A stretch of 64,000 nucleotides of DNA, taken from NCBI GenBank assembly GCA_963662175.1, contig OY759221.1, positions 21,935,027 through 21,999,026 of the forward strand. The letters are read 5' to 3'. The position numbers and the translations under genes were made by a program. Below are positions 22,823-32,715 of the stretch, piece after piece. The first letter of the stretch is position 1; the number at the start of each line of letters is the position of its first letter. The notes beneath the pieces were generated by a model. That model was not told where the DNA came from and made no database searches. It saw nothing but the letters and a program-made list of their open reading frames with translations. The DNA is from Aradus depressus (Eukaryota; Arthropoda; Insecta; Hemiptera; Aradidae).

Positions 22823-23442
22823 GACTACTATAACATCTTGAACGAAGATTTAGAAAGAAGTATTACAAACATAAATAAAAAAATTAATAAAAATTTTTAT
22901 TTTTAAGAATTTTCTATTAATTTATTTTCTATTATTTATTTTATTTTGTAATAATAATTATTATTCACATCTCATATGTATTTGTATTGTATGATTTAGT
23001 ATCGGTTATATATATAATTTATAAGCTGTTTTGTTGTCCAAAACTAGTGGATTGTAAAAAAGTGGATATTTGAAGAAAAATACACATCATTTTGTAGGGT
23101 TAGTTTCTTTTTCATTTTAATTTTGAATTTGCTTTACTAAAATCGAATTTAGAAAGGCCGATAAGAGCAGATATCTCTCTTGTCACTAATTAAACATTAA
23201 ATCTCACTAATATGTTTTCCTTTTTTTTTCTTTCTTTATTTATTTTTTTTTCTTTACAATAATCTTTTTTTCTTTATTTATTTCCCGATTGAATGGCGAT
23301 AAAACATCGTAAACATGGCCTCATTTTTATATCGCTGTTATGAGAATAGTCAGTTTTTTTTTATATTTATTTCATTGCCTGCTATGGTTTCTCTGTTATG
23401 TACGAGCAACAACGAATTTTTTTTTTACATTTTCAGTCATAC
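22823..23442. other. AT-rich stretch
   Basis: T-rich segment 23218-23282. No gene recognised. Confidence 0.4.
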
Positions 23443-23690
23443 GAAGTATAGAGAAAGTTTTGTATTCTAGTCAGAATTTTGCTGTTGAATTTTCACTGGA
23501 ATTTCGTGTTTTCCTGCCCCTCATACCAAAAAAGAAAAGTGTGTCCAAAACCCTTATAAGGACAACATTATTTTCAGTCAAATTGTTCAAAGGGAAGAGG
23601 GAGATTAGTGAGAGGTCTTAACAATATAACACCCGAATTAATGAATATATCGACACGAAATTTGTATGTGGATCCAGTATCTGTTAGTTA
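23443..23690 (-). repeat. HER copy
   Basis: Reverse hairpin end (TACGAAGTATAGAGAAAGTT), GAATTTTCACTGGAATTTCG, and one module ending CGACACGAAATTTG. Confidence 0.75.
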
Positions 23691-23782
23691 TTGTGAGCGC
23701 TCTTTCGTTACTCTGATGGATTCGAGCCCGACTCTACTGTGGGAGTCTTAAATATTGTCTATCTAGGTTTATTCCTTTAAGG

Positions 23783-24523
23783 CATGTATGGGCAACCTTT
23801 GACATGTTGCGGGCCAAACTTTAGTGTGCAAATACGTTCGCGGGCCGCGTAGATGGTTCAAAATAAAATAACGTCGGACTTTAAAGTAGTGTTCATAATT
23901 TTTAGCGATAGATATCAGACATGAAATAATAAGACAATGTTATTATAATACAATTTATTAAAATAACAAAATGAAATGAAAAAATATAGGTACAATATTA
24001 TAATTAAATCGTGAAATTTGGAATTATTACAAACTACGAAAGTTAAGTAGCGACACCGAAATCAATGAGACACTTGAGCTTGAATTTGGAAAACTAATCC
24101 ATTGATGTTTGGATTAATTCCACTGATACAAAGACGTAAAGAATTTTCCAAATTATCTTCAGTGAGCCTTGTACGATGTTTTGATTTATTAACTTTCATC
24201 ATTGAAAAGAACTTTCCGCATTTATAAGTACTGCCAAACGCACAAATCAATCTTCTTGCGAATTTTCTAAGCTGCGGAAAATGGTCTTCTTCGAGGTATT
24301 ATTGACCATAAACAAACACGCGATGACATGAATTTTTCCTCACTCGCCTTGCTCGCTCACTTGATTCCGCAGGAGCAAGCGACAAACCCCATCCTACTCG
24401 ATCTTCCTAATTTGGAGTGAGTGTGAGTAAGTATTGTAATATTTTTTTTTTTAAATTGGGTTTTTCAAAATGTCTCGCGGGCCGGACCAAATCTTACAGC
24501 GGGCCGGTTGTTGCCCACATATG
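23783..24523 (-). mobile_element. hAT element with 8-bp CTTTAAGG target duplication
   Basis: The 741-bp element begins CATGTATGGGCAACC and ends GGTTGTTGCCCACATATG. Subterminal GCGGGCC words occur at both ends. It is flanked by perfect CTTTAAGG at 23775-23782 and 24524-24531. It carries the 3' end of a transposase gene on the minus strand. The terminus type (TGGGCAAC with GCGGGCC) is common among animal hATs. Confidence 0.9.
24062..24250 (-). pseudogene. hAT transposase C-terminal remnant
   Basis: A 62-aa frame with the characteristic run YKCGKFFSMMKVNKSKHRTR followed by LTEDNLENSLRL. This is the C-terminal dimerisation end of hAT transposases of the type domesticated as GTF2IRD2 and ZBED5. 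The DDE core upstream is deleted, so it cannot be active. It is the only coding trace in the 741-bp element. Confidence 0.8.
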
Positions 24524-24714
24524 CTTTAAGGGGTCTTGAACAGCTTGCCTATGGGCCTCGGCCGGGTTTCGAACCCGCGATTTAGAGGTCAGTAGACTAG
24601 CATGCTACCTCTGATATACCGAAGCCCTCAATGACTGATGGAATACAAAATAATGTAAAATAATAAATGGAAATATGTACAAAATAAAGAAATATTATTA
24701 AAAAAAATTAGTAA

Positions 24715-24997
24715 GTTAGGCTTTAACTATGAGGTCATATCGCCTACTACCAAAGCGCTCCTTCGTCAGTCTGGTGAACATGAGCCCGACTCTACTTTGG
24801 GAGTCCTAAATTTTGCCTATCCTGGTTTATTCACCTAGGATAGAGGTACCTGACATCGTACACGCTCGGGACCATCGCTTAACGTCCCATCCGAAGGACC
24901 TCTCATATAAAATAAACTAAAGGCCTCGGTCAGGTTTCGAACCCACGATCTTGAGCTCAGAAGGCAAGCACGAATACCACTGAGCTACCGGCGCCCT
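24715..24997 (-). mobile_element. SINE-A copy
   Basis: Nearly complete reverse copy from TAGGCTTTAACTATGAGGTC to CTGAGCTACCGGCGCCCTC. The A box is intact and the B box is GGTTTCGAACCC on minus, shifted by one change. There is a small deletion in the middle. Confidence 0.9.
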
Positions 24998-25225
24998 CTA
25001 AAAAATTTTAATAATAATTTTAGTATATATAAATCGATATCCCCTTTCTAGTTTTTAGTTGAGTTGTGCCCCACTCATCTGATCTCTAAGTTCCCATTGT
25101 CCGATTTGGCTGAAAATTAATAGGTGTTGTCCTTAGGGAGTTTTGGATATATATATTTGTATATATATATACAATTTCATGTTGATACATTCATTACTTC
25201 GGCAGTTACCATATTCAGAGACCTA

Positions 25226-25437
25226 CTAGGAATAGATAATTAAAATACACAATTTCTTTGTCAAACTTCACTATATATTCTCAAATACTCAACTAGTTTC
25301 GCAGTGTTAAGGCATTATCAAGAGTCACTTATAAACTATAATGCCTTAACATGGAGAAACTAGTTGAGTATTTGAGAATATATAAATAATAAAGAAGTTT
25401 GACAAAGAAATTGTGTATTTTAATTATCTATTCCTAG
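25226..25437. mobile_element. Penelope-like palindrome 2
   Basis: Two ~95-bp arms in inverted orientation around a ~20-bp centre. The outer arm starts CTAGGAATAGATAATTAAAA at 25226 and its mirror ends at 25437. The left arm lacks about 11 bp (TTTATTATTTA type) found in the right. Both arms include AACTAGTTGAGTATTTGAGA with a ribozyme-like core before it and AATAAA after it, the layout of Penelope-like element ends. Confidence 0.7.
25287..25325 (-). ncRNA. Degenerate hammerhead-like motif
   Basis: Reading the minus strand: ACUC, UUGAUAA, a weak stem II (UGCC ... UGC), GAAA, CUAGUU, GAGU. Stem I pairs ACUC with GAGU. Stem III and the GUU cleavage triplet are as in 63535-63573. The core should be CUGANGA; here C3 is U and G8 is A, a change at both partners of the C3-G8 pair. 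Probably inactive. Confidence 0.5.
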
Positions 25438-25984
25438 AATGGAGCTTCACAAAGTAAATCTGGAAACCATAAATTACACGTATAACTGTCAAGGTAATTA
25501 ATCTATCGACAAAAAACTAAGTTAAGGACTCAGAAATCGAATACTTTTTTTTTTTTTTAACTTTTAAAATCGGGGGTTGAAAACATCGGTGAAAACTACA
25601 CCGAATTCCTGACCGATTACATAGCTTCTCTTATACATCATTTAGCTGAAGAATTTAAAAAAAGTATGTATATAATTTTTTTTTCTGGTATACATATTTT
25701 CATAATTGTCGAAAGTAAGTTGATGGTTTCCAAAACCATTTCGTTTTCGTTATCTAATGATTGTATTTCTCTGTTGAGACTCTCGTTTGAACAGGAAACA
25801 ACACGAACACTTTCTCTCATTTTATTATATATATATCCACTTTCTCATAATCTCCATCTGATGATAATATGGGCCGAAAAAAAAAAAAAAAAGTCTAATG
25901 AGATTCGCTTCCCAAAATGAAGGAATGAAATTGTTCACTTTTTGCTCGCGTGAATTTTTGAATATTATGTTCCAAAGTTTTATG

Positions 25985-26460
25985 CCCCAGCTATAGGAAG
26001 AATTTAGGGAAAGTTATGTTATCAACAGAATTTCACGTTTTTGCGACCTAAAATGAAAAAAAAAATTGCTAAATTTTGTGTCGTTACATCGGCAGTTATT
26101 AAATAAAATGAGTCTAGCCCCCTCTTCTCTGGTCGCTCACTTCCCTTCAACCAATTTCAGAAAATTATTAGGTGCCATCTTTATGAGGTTCTGAATTTAA
26201 ATATAAGGTTACATTGGTAGTTATTAGACTTTTTGTGTTAAGCCTCTCTTTTAATCTCCCATCCCTTTGACCGATTTAGCTGAAAATCAATAGGTGTCGT
26301 CCTCAAGGGATTTTGGGTAGTCATATAAAATTTCGTGTCGATATGTTCATTCTCTCGGAAGTTATTGAGGTTTTTGGGTTTATCCCCGCTCTACCCTTCC
26401 ATTTCCTTCAGTCAATTCTTAGAAAAAATAATAAATTTAAAATTTTTAATTTCACCAAGT
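25985..26460. repeat. Two HER fragments in opposite orientation
   Basis: 25985-26060 is a reverse hairpin end (CCCAGCTATAGGAAG, GGGAAAGTTATGTTATC). 26065-26460 is forward modules (GTCGTTACATCGGCAGTTAT; GACCGATTTAGCTGAAAATC). Confidence 0.65.
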
Positions 26461-26814
26461 CATTTGCGAAAATTTCTTCCTACCGGAGAGTCCCGTATGT
26501 AATTTCCGAGTTTATTTTGTGCAGTGAAAATATAAAAATCTTACAATTTTTCATTTTTGCCTATATATGTGCATTCGCGTATCAATTAAAAAACTATGTA
26601 TAAATTAAATACAATTAAATGAATAAACAATTCTATATTGAATAAAATGCCTACTTTTTTGTGTTATTGATATCGTGCTGGGAAGTTTGCCGTGTGGACC
26701 TCAAGGGCCGCACTTAGTTACAAATGCCACCTTTGTAGAGTCATAATATACGGCCCAGTAATTTCCTCTGATTTAGGGTGCAGAGAGATAAAACACACAC
26801 ATCCGAGAACCTGC

Positions 26815-26922
26815 TTGTTTTGAATCAGGATGTTCAAAAACATGAAATTCCGGTCTAAACTCAACTTCGATTTTCTCACCGATTTCATAATTTCCCGTAT
26901 ACATTGTACAGCCGGGGAACTA
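26815..26922 (+). repeat. HER right-end fragment
   Basis: Forward right end: AAACATGAAATTCCGGTC, CACCGATTTCATAATTTCC, GTATACATTGTACAGCCGGG. Confidence 0.75.
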
Positions 26923-26934
26923 AAAACAGAGGTT

Positions 26935-27165
26935 GGCGGAAGACTCATAGATCTGGCAGACGGGAGGAGTCTTGGTTGGTAGGTTGGTTTCGCAAGAAGC
27001 GAGTGGCGGCTGTTGGCAACAGTGTGCGGCTTCTGACGCAACAGTGAAAGTGTGGGGTGCCAAGCACACCGCAGTGATGAGGGCTTCTATCGCTCGCTCG
27101 CCCCTCATGTGGGCTCCCAATACCAACAATAACAATAATCAATTAAAAAAAAATAATTCGGATAC
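26935..27165. other. GC-rich island with overlapping ORFs, unassigned
   Basis: About 200 bp of unusually GC-rich, low-repeat sequence with frames open on both strands (plus frame from 26972 starts MVGRLVSQEASGGCWQQC). No domain was recognised. It may be a promoter or 5' UTR, or an old transposon piece; it directly abuts a Tigger-like terminus at 27177. Confidence 0.25.
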
Positions 27166-27331
27166 TATTATATGTAGACCCTCGATTATCCGCGGCCTTT
27201 GGATCCAAAGGAAGCGCGAATAATGCAAAAGTGCGGATAACCGAGAGTTTTAAGTTCAATTTTTATAAGTCATTGTAAGGATTTTGACGTTAAAAACATA
27301 AATAATATATTGATGAATAAAAATATATAAT

Positions 27332-27710
27332 AGAGGGCGCAGGTAGCTCAGTGGTGTGTGTGCTTGCCTTCTGAGCTCAAGACGTGGGTTCGAAACCCGA
27401 CCGAGGCCCTTAGTTTATTTTATCTGGGAGGTAAAATAAACTTAAGCACGCGGTCCTTCGGATGGGACGTTAAGCGATGGTCCCGAGCCTGTCCGATGTC
27501 AGGTACTCTGTTAAAGACACCTTCCCTAGGTAAATAAAAATTTAGGGTATCCCTGCCCTAGGTGAATAAAGATTTAGGGTAGGCAAAATTTAGGACTCCC
27601 ACAGTAGAGTCGGGCTCATGTCCACCAGAGTGACGAAAGAGCGCTATGGTAGTAGGCGATATGACCTCGTAGTTAAAGCCCGGGCATGAGTCATAAAACC
27701 TAAACCTAAA
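27332..27710 (+). mobile_element. SINE-A copy, full length
   Basis: Forward copy with an A box of AGCTCAGTGG and a B box of GGTTCGAAACC, a complete body, and a tail CATAAAACCTAAACCTAAA. A ~40-bp stretch around CCTAGGTGAATAAAGATTTA is duplicated in tandem. Flanks AAAATATATAAT and AAAATATAATA suggest a decayed target duplication. Confidence 0.92.
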
Positions 27711-27844
27711 AAATATAATAAAAAATAAACATGAAAATGTTTATAGTAAAAAAGACTGAATCGAATCAAAAGAACAAAAATATGAAAATGTCTACGTTAA
27801 ATTTCTACGACTTATGTAAAATCGTATGTACTTTATGAATCACG

Positions 27845-28165
27845 AGGGCGTTTAGATTTACCCACAACGATGGTTTTAGCACGATGACTGCCGTCAGCGT
27901 TTAAGCAAAGTAAGGCATAAAGCCTATCATTACTTTGTGCCCCTGGCCTCTTTGAGGGTTGGATGCCTCTGTATTAGATGGTAATGCTTTCCAAAATAGG
28001 TCCTGTCTCGTCAGCATTATACACCTGCTGATCCACAAAGTCCAGCCGAAGAAATGATCGATTTTATCTTTTCACGAAAGGGTCGAACGCTCTCCGTATC
28101 AGCACTCATTGCTTCCCTCTGATTACGAACGTTTTTAAGATTATGTCTTCGACGAAATCGCCAGC
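27845..28165 (-). pseudogene. Tigger/jerky-like transposase fragments
   Basis: On the minus strand three frames join to a recognisable order. First comes an HTH-side piece RFRRRHNLKNVRNQREAMSA, then DTESVRPFREKIKSI, then QQVYNADETG, whose D is the first catalytic Asp of the pogo-type DDE_1 domain, then LNADGSHRAKTIVVGKSKRP. Frameshifts separate the pieces and the rest of the catalytic domain is missing. Order and motifs fit Tigger/jerky-type proteins well. Confidence 0.75.
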
Positions 28166-28495
28166 GAGTTGAGAGACGTAAAAATGTCCAATGAACTCAA
28201 ATGAATGTTTTGATTCATGCTTATGCTGCTTGCTCCACCTTTGCGGAAGGTAGCGGCTTGTGATGATACTGAGATGAGCTGGGCTGACCACTCTCCGATA
28301 GGGAGCTATGGGCCAGCCCACCTCACTCAGTGTCTCCTGAGACCGAAACACTAATGGCCATAGGGTAAAACTCACAAACCCTTAAAGTATGCTGAAGAAT
28401 CAGCCATTGGTTTAGACGGAAGTTCCATCTGACTAGGGGTACATATCGATTCTTTTTCAATACTTTGTCATCGATATTCCAGGTTGGCTCCTGTA
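28166..28495. other. Mixed-composition stretch upstream of Tigger fragments
   Basis: Open minus-strand frame (28106-28375) without recognised motifs. It may hold the N-terminal part of the Tigger remnant. Confidence 0.3.
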
Positions 28496-28499
28496 TATG

Positions 28500-28760
28500 T
28501 ATCGATATTTTCGATGTTGAGTTTTCACCGGAATTTTATGTTTTCCAACCCCCTGATCCAAAAATGACAACAGTGTGTCTGTGGAAACGATAACTCCTGT
28601 AAGAATGAATGAAAAAACAACATTTTATGTACCCAGAAACGTATATTGACACCTAATGATTTTCAGTAAAGCCGGCCGTAGGGAAGGGGAGAGGTTCAAC
28701 ACAAAAACCTTAATAACTGTCGACATATTGAATGTATTGAAACGAAATTTAGTATGAGAA
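28500..28760 (-). repeat. HER copy
   Basis: Reverse copy: GAGTTTTCACCGGAATTTTA, AACGATAACTCCTGTAAGAA, AAAGCCGGCCGTAGGGAAGG. Both termini are missing. Confidence 0.75.
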
Positions 28761-28981
28761 TTCAGAAGCCACTAAGTCAAATAGTCAATTTCAGTCCGTG
28801 ATCGATGAACTCTGGAGGGAGACCGAATACATAATAAATTAATTCTGTCTTAAATTGTTTGCATATACATACATGAAAATATATGCCTGTAAATAAAAAA
28901 AAAAAGTACAGGCGCAATGTAAACAAAATATTTTTAACGGTCCATTCAATGAAGCTTTTCTTTACCCAAAACAAAAAAAAA

Positions 28982-28984
<3 letters not shown>

Positions 28985-29038
<54 letters not shown>
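28985..29038. repeat. (TA)n microsatellite
   Basis: About 25 TA units in a row. Overlapping reading frames on both strands encode only Ile-Tyr repeats and are not genes. Confidence 0.95.
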
Positions 29039-29042
<4 letters not shown>

Positions 29043-29264
29043 TGTCTTCATTATTATACAGATGTAGAATTTGATTATTATTATGCAAAATTCTTGATAC
29101 ACTAAATTTTAAAATATTAATATTAATATTTAGTAATATAGAAGCCATAAAAGATATTATAATTCCATGAAATATATATTAAAATTATATATAAATAATA
29201 ATAAATTTAAGTGATATATATTTAATAATTACTGTGAAAAAAAGTTGATGCGTTATATTCAATG

Positions 29265-29587
29265 TACTTCCCCAGGACGAATTAATCAATTGCTCTACCT
29301 CCAAAGCCGACCGTTACAGCTAAAACTCAATATTTGATTTACATAGTGATTTCGGAATCTTCATACTCAATTTTTGAAGATACATTCATTACATCGGCAG
29401 TTATTTGAGTTTTTGAGTTGAGTCCCCTCCGATCCCCTTCTTCTCTTCGGCCGATTTCGCTGAAAATTGATAGGTGTTGCCATTGTGAAGTTTTGCATAC
29501 ACATATGAAATTTCGTGTCATTACGTACATTACATCGGTAATGGTTTCCTTCCCTTTGGCCGTGTTGGCTGAAATTGAATAGATGAC
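29265..29587 (+). repeat. HER copy, left part
   Basis: Forward left part (ATGTACTTCCCCAGGACGA, ACATCGGCAGTTATTTGAGT, CTTCGGCCGATTTCGCTGAA). It is followed directly by palindrome 3. Confidence 0.8.
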
Positions 29588-29588
29588 G

Positions 29589-29790
29589 CCCAGCGTCATC
29601 CATCAGTGGTACATTCCACCCACACAGCACAGCGGTTAAAGGACAACTGGCCAGCTGTGCTGTGTGGGTGGGATGTAGGTACTACTGATGATGACGCTGT
29701 TGGGTTGAAAACCGGTTCTGGTCAAAATAAAACAACGTCTTTTATTTCTATGAGAAATCTCGTCCCACAACAACTAACTATCACGTATGA
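29589..29790 (+). mobile_element. Penelope-like palindrome 3 with tail
   Basis: Arms of ~47-54 bp: CCACCCACACAGCACAGC at 29617-29634 is inverted at 29652-29669, and GCGTCATCCATCAGTGGTAC is inverted as GTACTACTGATGATGACGC. The plus arm continues into a ribozyme-like core, CTGGTCAAAATAAAAC and CTTTTATTTCTATGAGAAAT. The same tail occurs at 38530-38595 and 47060-47115. Confidence 0.7.
29681..29722 (+). ncRNA. Hammerhead-like motif, family 3
   Basis: ACUA, then a perfect CUGAUGA (29685-29691), a weakly paired stem II region, GAA, the self-complementary AACCGGUU as stem III, C as the cleavage residue, and UGGU, which pairs with ACUA through one G-U. The core is complete but stem II has only about three pairs, so activity is doubtful. 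Confidence 0.5.
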
Positions 29791-30136
29791 ATTTTCATTT
29801 CTGTTTAGCACTAGAATGATTGACACAATCTCCTCAGACCTAGATAGAATGCGTCTCGATAATTGACATTTTTTAAATTGTATTTTTCTAATTAATTCAA
29901 ACTGTATCTATAGGGATTTCAATTATTATATTTGTTAATAGCAGAAGGGTAGAAAAAAATAGTATTTTCCTCTCGAATTGTATAGATAACATTTAAATTA
30001 AGATAATCAAGTACGATAAATAATATATCTGTTATTTAATATTATTATTTAGTGTCCATTGACCTAGTTTGATATACAGAGGTATCTTATGTCGGATTTG
30101 ATAGTGTTGGGATAGGATATTTGTCTCTGTGTCTCA
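29791..30136. other. AT-rich stretch
   Basis: Nothing recognised. Confidence 0.4.
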
Positions 30137-30381
30137 TGCCCGGGGCATTAATTATGTGGTCGTATCGCCTACTATCATATTTTTTGTCGCTCTGGTGGAC
30201 ATAAGCCCATCACTATTGTGGGAGTCTTAAATTTCCTCCTAATGACCATCGTCATCCGAAGGACGGTGTTCTCTGTGTCAATGGTGGACATGAGCCCGAC
30301 TCTTATTATGAGAGTACCTAGGGTTTTAACGAGTAGCTGACATCGTACAGGTTCGGGACCATCGCTTTACGTCACATGTGA

Positions 30382-31212
30382 CTGAGTTGGGCGTTGATTA
30401 TCGTTACGATTACTAAAAACCACGATTACTTGATAATTAGGTTATCATGTAATCATGACTACAAGTAAGCTTTTCTGCCGATTACTAAGTAATTAGTACC
30501 AGGTAATATCGATTAACAAGTAATCGGTTGTGCGGATTACTAGTAATCCCGATTACTTTTTGTAATTAATAACAAAAAATTTCGAAACTGTTGAGAAAGC
30601 CTAATAGCATTAGATAAAAAAAAACTATTAATATTAAATTAAATTAAAATCAAGTATAAAAGTTATTAGTAAATAAAAGCTATGAATGAGGACTACAACA
30701 ATTAAGTTTACAAAATTTCGTCTATTTCACACAGGTTTGTAAATTGTTATTGACTAAACTAAATACCCGATTTAAACACGTTCTTAACTTTTCGTTTTCA
30801 TATCCGAGATTCAAAAACCGATGGTTGGCATGCCTCAATGATTCTGACCAATCTCAACTTAAAGATTTATTGACTTCAACTTTGTCAAGGAAGTTCGTCT
30901 TTCATCATTCCTCCCTTCGTTCAACTACGACAAGTAAAGAAGACGGGTTTTTTAATTTCTGTACTGTAATCAGTAACCGCTTGAAGATTACTGTAATCAA
31001 CAACAGCTTGACGATTACTATAATCAGTAACCGCTTAACGATTACAATTATAAGTAATTCTGATCGTCCTTACCTATAGGAAGATTACGATTACATAGTC
31101 GTAATAACATTGCATCAACTTATTACGATTACGTAGTCAGTAATCGCGGCACGATTGTCGAAAGCGGTTAGTAATCTTTAATCGTTAATCGATTACAATA
31201 TGCCCAACTCTG
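30382..31212 (+). mobile_element. hAT element rich in GATTAC words
   Basis: The 831-bp element begins CTGAGTTGGGC and ends GCCCAACTCTG. Flanking 8-mers are ACATGTGA (30374-30381) and CCATGTGA (31213-31220). Both subterminal regions hold many copies of GATTAC, TAATC and CGATTA on either strand, probable transposase binding sites. A transposase C-terminal remnant lies inside. Confidence 0.85.
30744..30897 (+). pseudogene. hAT transposase remnant
   Basis: About 50 residues (KLNTRFKHVLNFS, then SYPRFKNRWLACLNDSDQ) resemble the linker before the C-terminal dimerisation block of hAT transposases, where HPRFK-x-x-WL is common. The frame then runs into GATTAC repeats and is not functional. Confidence 0.6.
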
Positions 31213-31645
31213 CCATGTGAAGGAATGTGTGCTTAAGTTTATTTTACCTCCCAGTGGGACTCGACTCTAAATTCTTAATAAATGATTATGTCAGTGCCGG
31301 ATTAGCCACGTAGCAAGAGTAGCAAATGCTATGGGCCCCGCGAATTGGGGGGCCCGGAGCTCCAACGCCTGTCTGACCGTAAAAAAATATCAATTTAGAT
31401 TGGAGCGTAAAAATATTTTGCATGCCTTAAGCGCGAAGCGCTTAGGCTATGCGTTACTCCCATCTGAAAATCTAAAACTCTATTTCTATTTTCTATCTAT
31501 TAGAATGTCCTAATGTTTATGGTGTTGGAAACACAACAACTCCCGATAAATACTTTTTTTTAGCTTATTTTTATTTTTCGTAATACTTTTGAGCAGATCT
31601 TTTTTGAATATTGCTATTCATTCTTTTTCGGTTTATTATAATCGA

Positions 31646-32001
31646 GGTTAGGTTAGGTTAGGTTAGGTTTTATGACTCATGCCCGGGCTTTAACTACGAG
31701 GTCATATCGCCTACTACCAGAGCGCTCTTTCGTCACTCTGGTGGACATGAGCCCGACTCTACTGTGGGAGTCCTAAATTTTGCCTACCCTACATTTTTAT
31801 TCATCTAGGGTAGGGGTCTTTAACGAGTACCTGACATCGTACAGGCTCGGGACCATCGCTTAACGTCCCATCCGAAGGACGGCGTGCTTAAGTTTATTTT
31901 ACCTCCCAGATAAAATAAACTAAGGGCCTCGGTCGGGCTACGAACCCACGACCTTGAGCTCAGAAGTCAAGCACGCTTACCACTGAGCTACCGGCGCCCT
32001 C
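31646..32001 (-). mobile_element. SINE-A reference copy with telomere-like tail and perfect target duplication
   Basis: 356 bp in reverse. The 3' tail is four GGTTA units on plus (TTAGG/CCTAA repeat), then the complete body, then a head with TAGCTCAGTGG (A box). The B-box region reads GGTTCGTAGCC. Twelve-bp flanks TATTATAATCGA are identical (31634-31645 and 32002-32013), proving retrotransposition into the hAT. This copy defines the family ends. Confidence 0.97.
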
Positions 32002-32028
32002 TATTATAATCGATATATTTAGACTAGC

Positions 32029-32715
32029 ATGACCGGCTGTGAAGAATATCAGCAACAGACCTCAAGACGAAGCAAGCGAAATACAAAGTACGACCATTTC
32101 AGCGGCTCTACTTCACTCAACGACTTTGTTGAAAATCAAACACCTGGACAACGTTTTGAAATTCAGGTGTTTATTGTCATTATTGATAACGTACTGTCTG
32201 CTTTAACTAAACGTATGAAAGCATATCATAAAATTACTAGTGTTTTTGGAGTATTTCGACAGATACATTTTCTTACATTAGAAGAGATTTTGGAAAAAAC
32301 CTCAAGTATGGTCAGTGCTTACGCAGATGATTTGGAGAACAGCCTAGGCGACGAATTAGTGCAGTTGGCTGAGCTACTGAAAACAGATGTGGCTACTGTT
32401 ATTGACAGCAAGAAACAGGAGCCTCTGGAACTGCAATTTTATTGACTTTTATTAAATAATTCTTTAGAATCGTGTTTCCCAAACGTAGAAATTGCCTTGC
32501 GCATTTACTTGTCTTTCATGATCACTAAATGCAGTGGCGAACGTTCTTTTTCAACATTAAAACGTATTAAAAATGAGTTAAGGAACACGATGGGCCAAGA
32601 ACGTCTTAATCATCTCACTTTGATGAATATAGAGCATAATTTGCTTAAAGAAGTCGATATTGAAAGTGTTATCTCTAAATTTGCCCATATTAAATCCAGA
32701 AAAGTTTATTTGTAA
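32029..32715 (+). pseudogene. ZMYM1-like hAT transposase, C-terminal part
   Basis: Two frames separated by a stop and shift at about 32445-32490. The first (138 aa) has the helical region with RFEIQVFIVIIDNVLSALTK and AYADDLENSLGDELVQL. The second (72 aa) has the dimerisation block ITKCSGERSFSTLKRIKNEL followed by RNTMGQERLNHLTLMNIE. These are hallmarks of hAT transposases annotated as zinc finger MYM-type protein 1-like. The start and DDE N-terminal half are missing. Inactive. Confidence 0.85.

Larger units (their letters stand above)
23696..24629 (-). mobile_element. SINE-A copy split by a hAT element
   Basis: The reverse SINE-A 3' part (AGCGCTCTTTCGTTACTCTG) runs to 23782 and the tRNA-like head continues at 24532-24629 (GGCCGGGTTTCGAACCCGCG). 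The SINE middle is partly deleted. The insertion falls in CTTTAAGG. Confidence 0.8.
25060..25640 (+). repeat. HER copy interrupted by a palindrome
   Basis: Forward HER modules (GTCCGATTTGGCTGAAAATT; GATACATTCATTACTTCGGC) stop at about 25225. The right part (CCTGACCGATTACATAGCTT, CTTATACATCATTTAGCTGA) resumes after 25437. Confidence 0.75.
27177..28165 (-). mobile_element. Tigger/pogo-like element remnant, interrupted by SINE-A
   Basis: A terminus-like segment at 27177-27260 (GACCCTCGATTATCCGCGG ... GTGCGGATAACCGAGAG) has the CTCGATTATCCG form of pogo/Tigger ends. Minus-strand transposase fragments follow at 27845-28165. SINE-A (27332-27710) is inserted between. The other terminus was not found. 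Confidence 0.65.
30137..31265 (-). mobile_element. SINE-A copy split by a hAT element
   Basis: Reverse SINE-A from CATGCCCGGGGCATTAATTA to 30381, resuming at 31213 (GTGCTTAAGTTTATTTTACC). The GTGGACATGAGCCC segment occurs twice in the first part. The head is missing. Confidence 0.8.

Noticed and set aside
28883..29074. ORFs on both strands with Ile-Tyr repeats
   Set aside because: They come from a (TA)n microsatellite.
31646..31669. True telomere or interstitial telomere block
   Set aside because: Only about four TTAGG units, lying inside the target duplication of a SINE, so they are the SINE tail.
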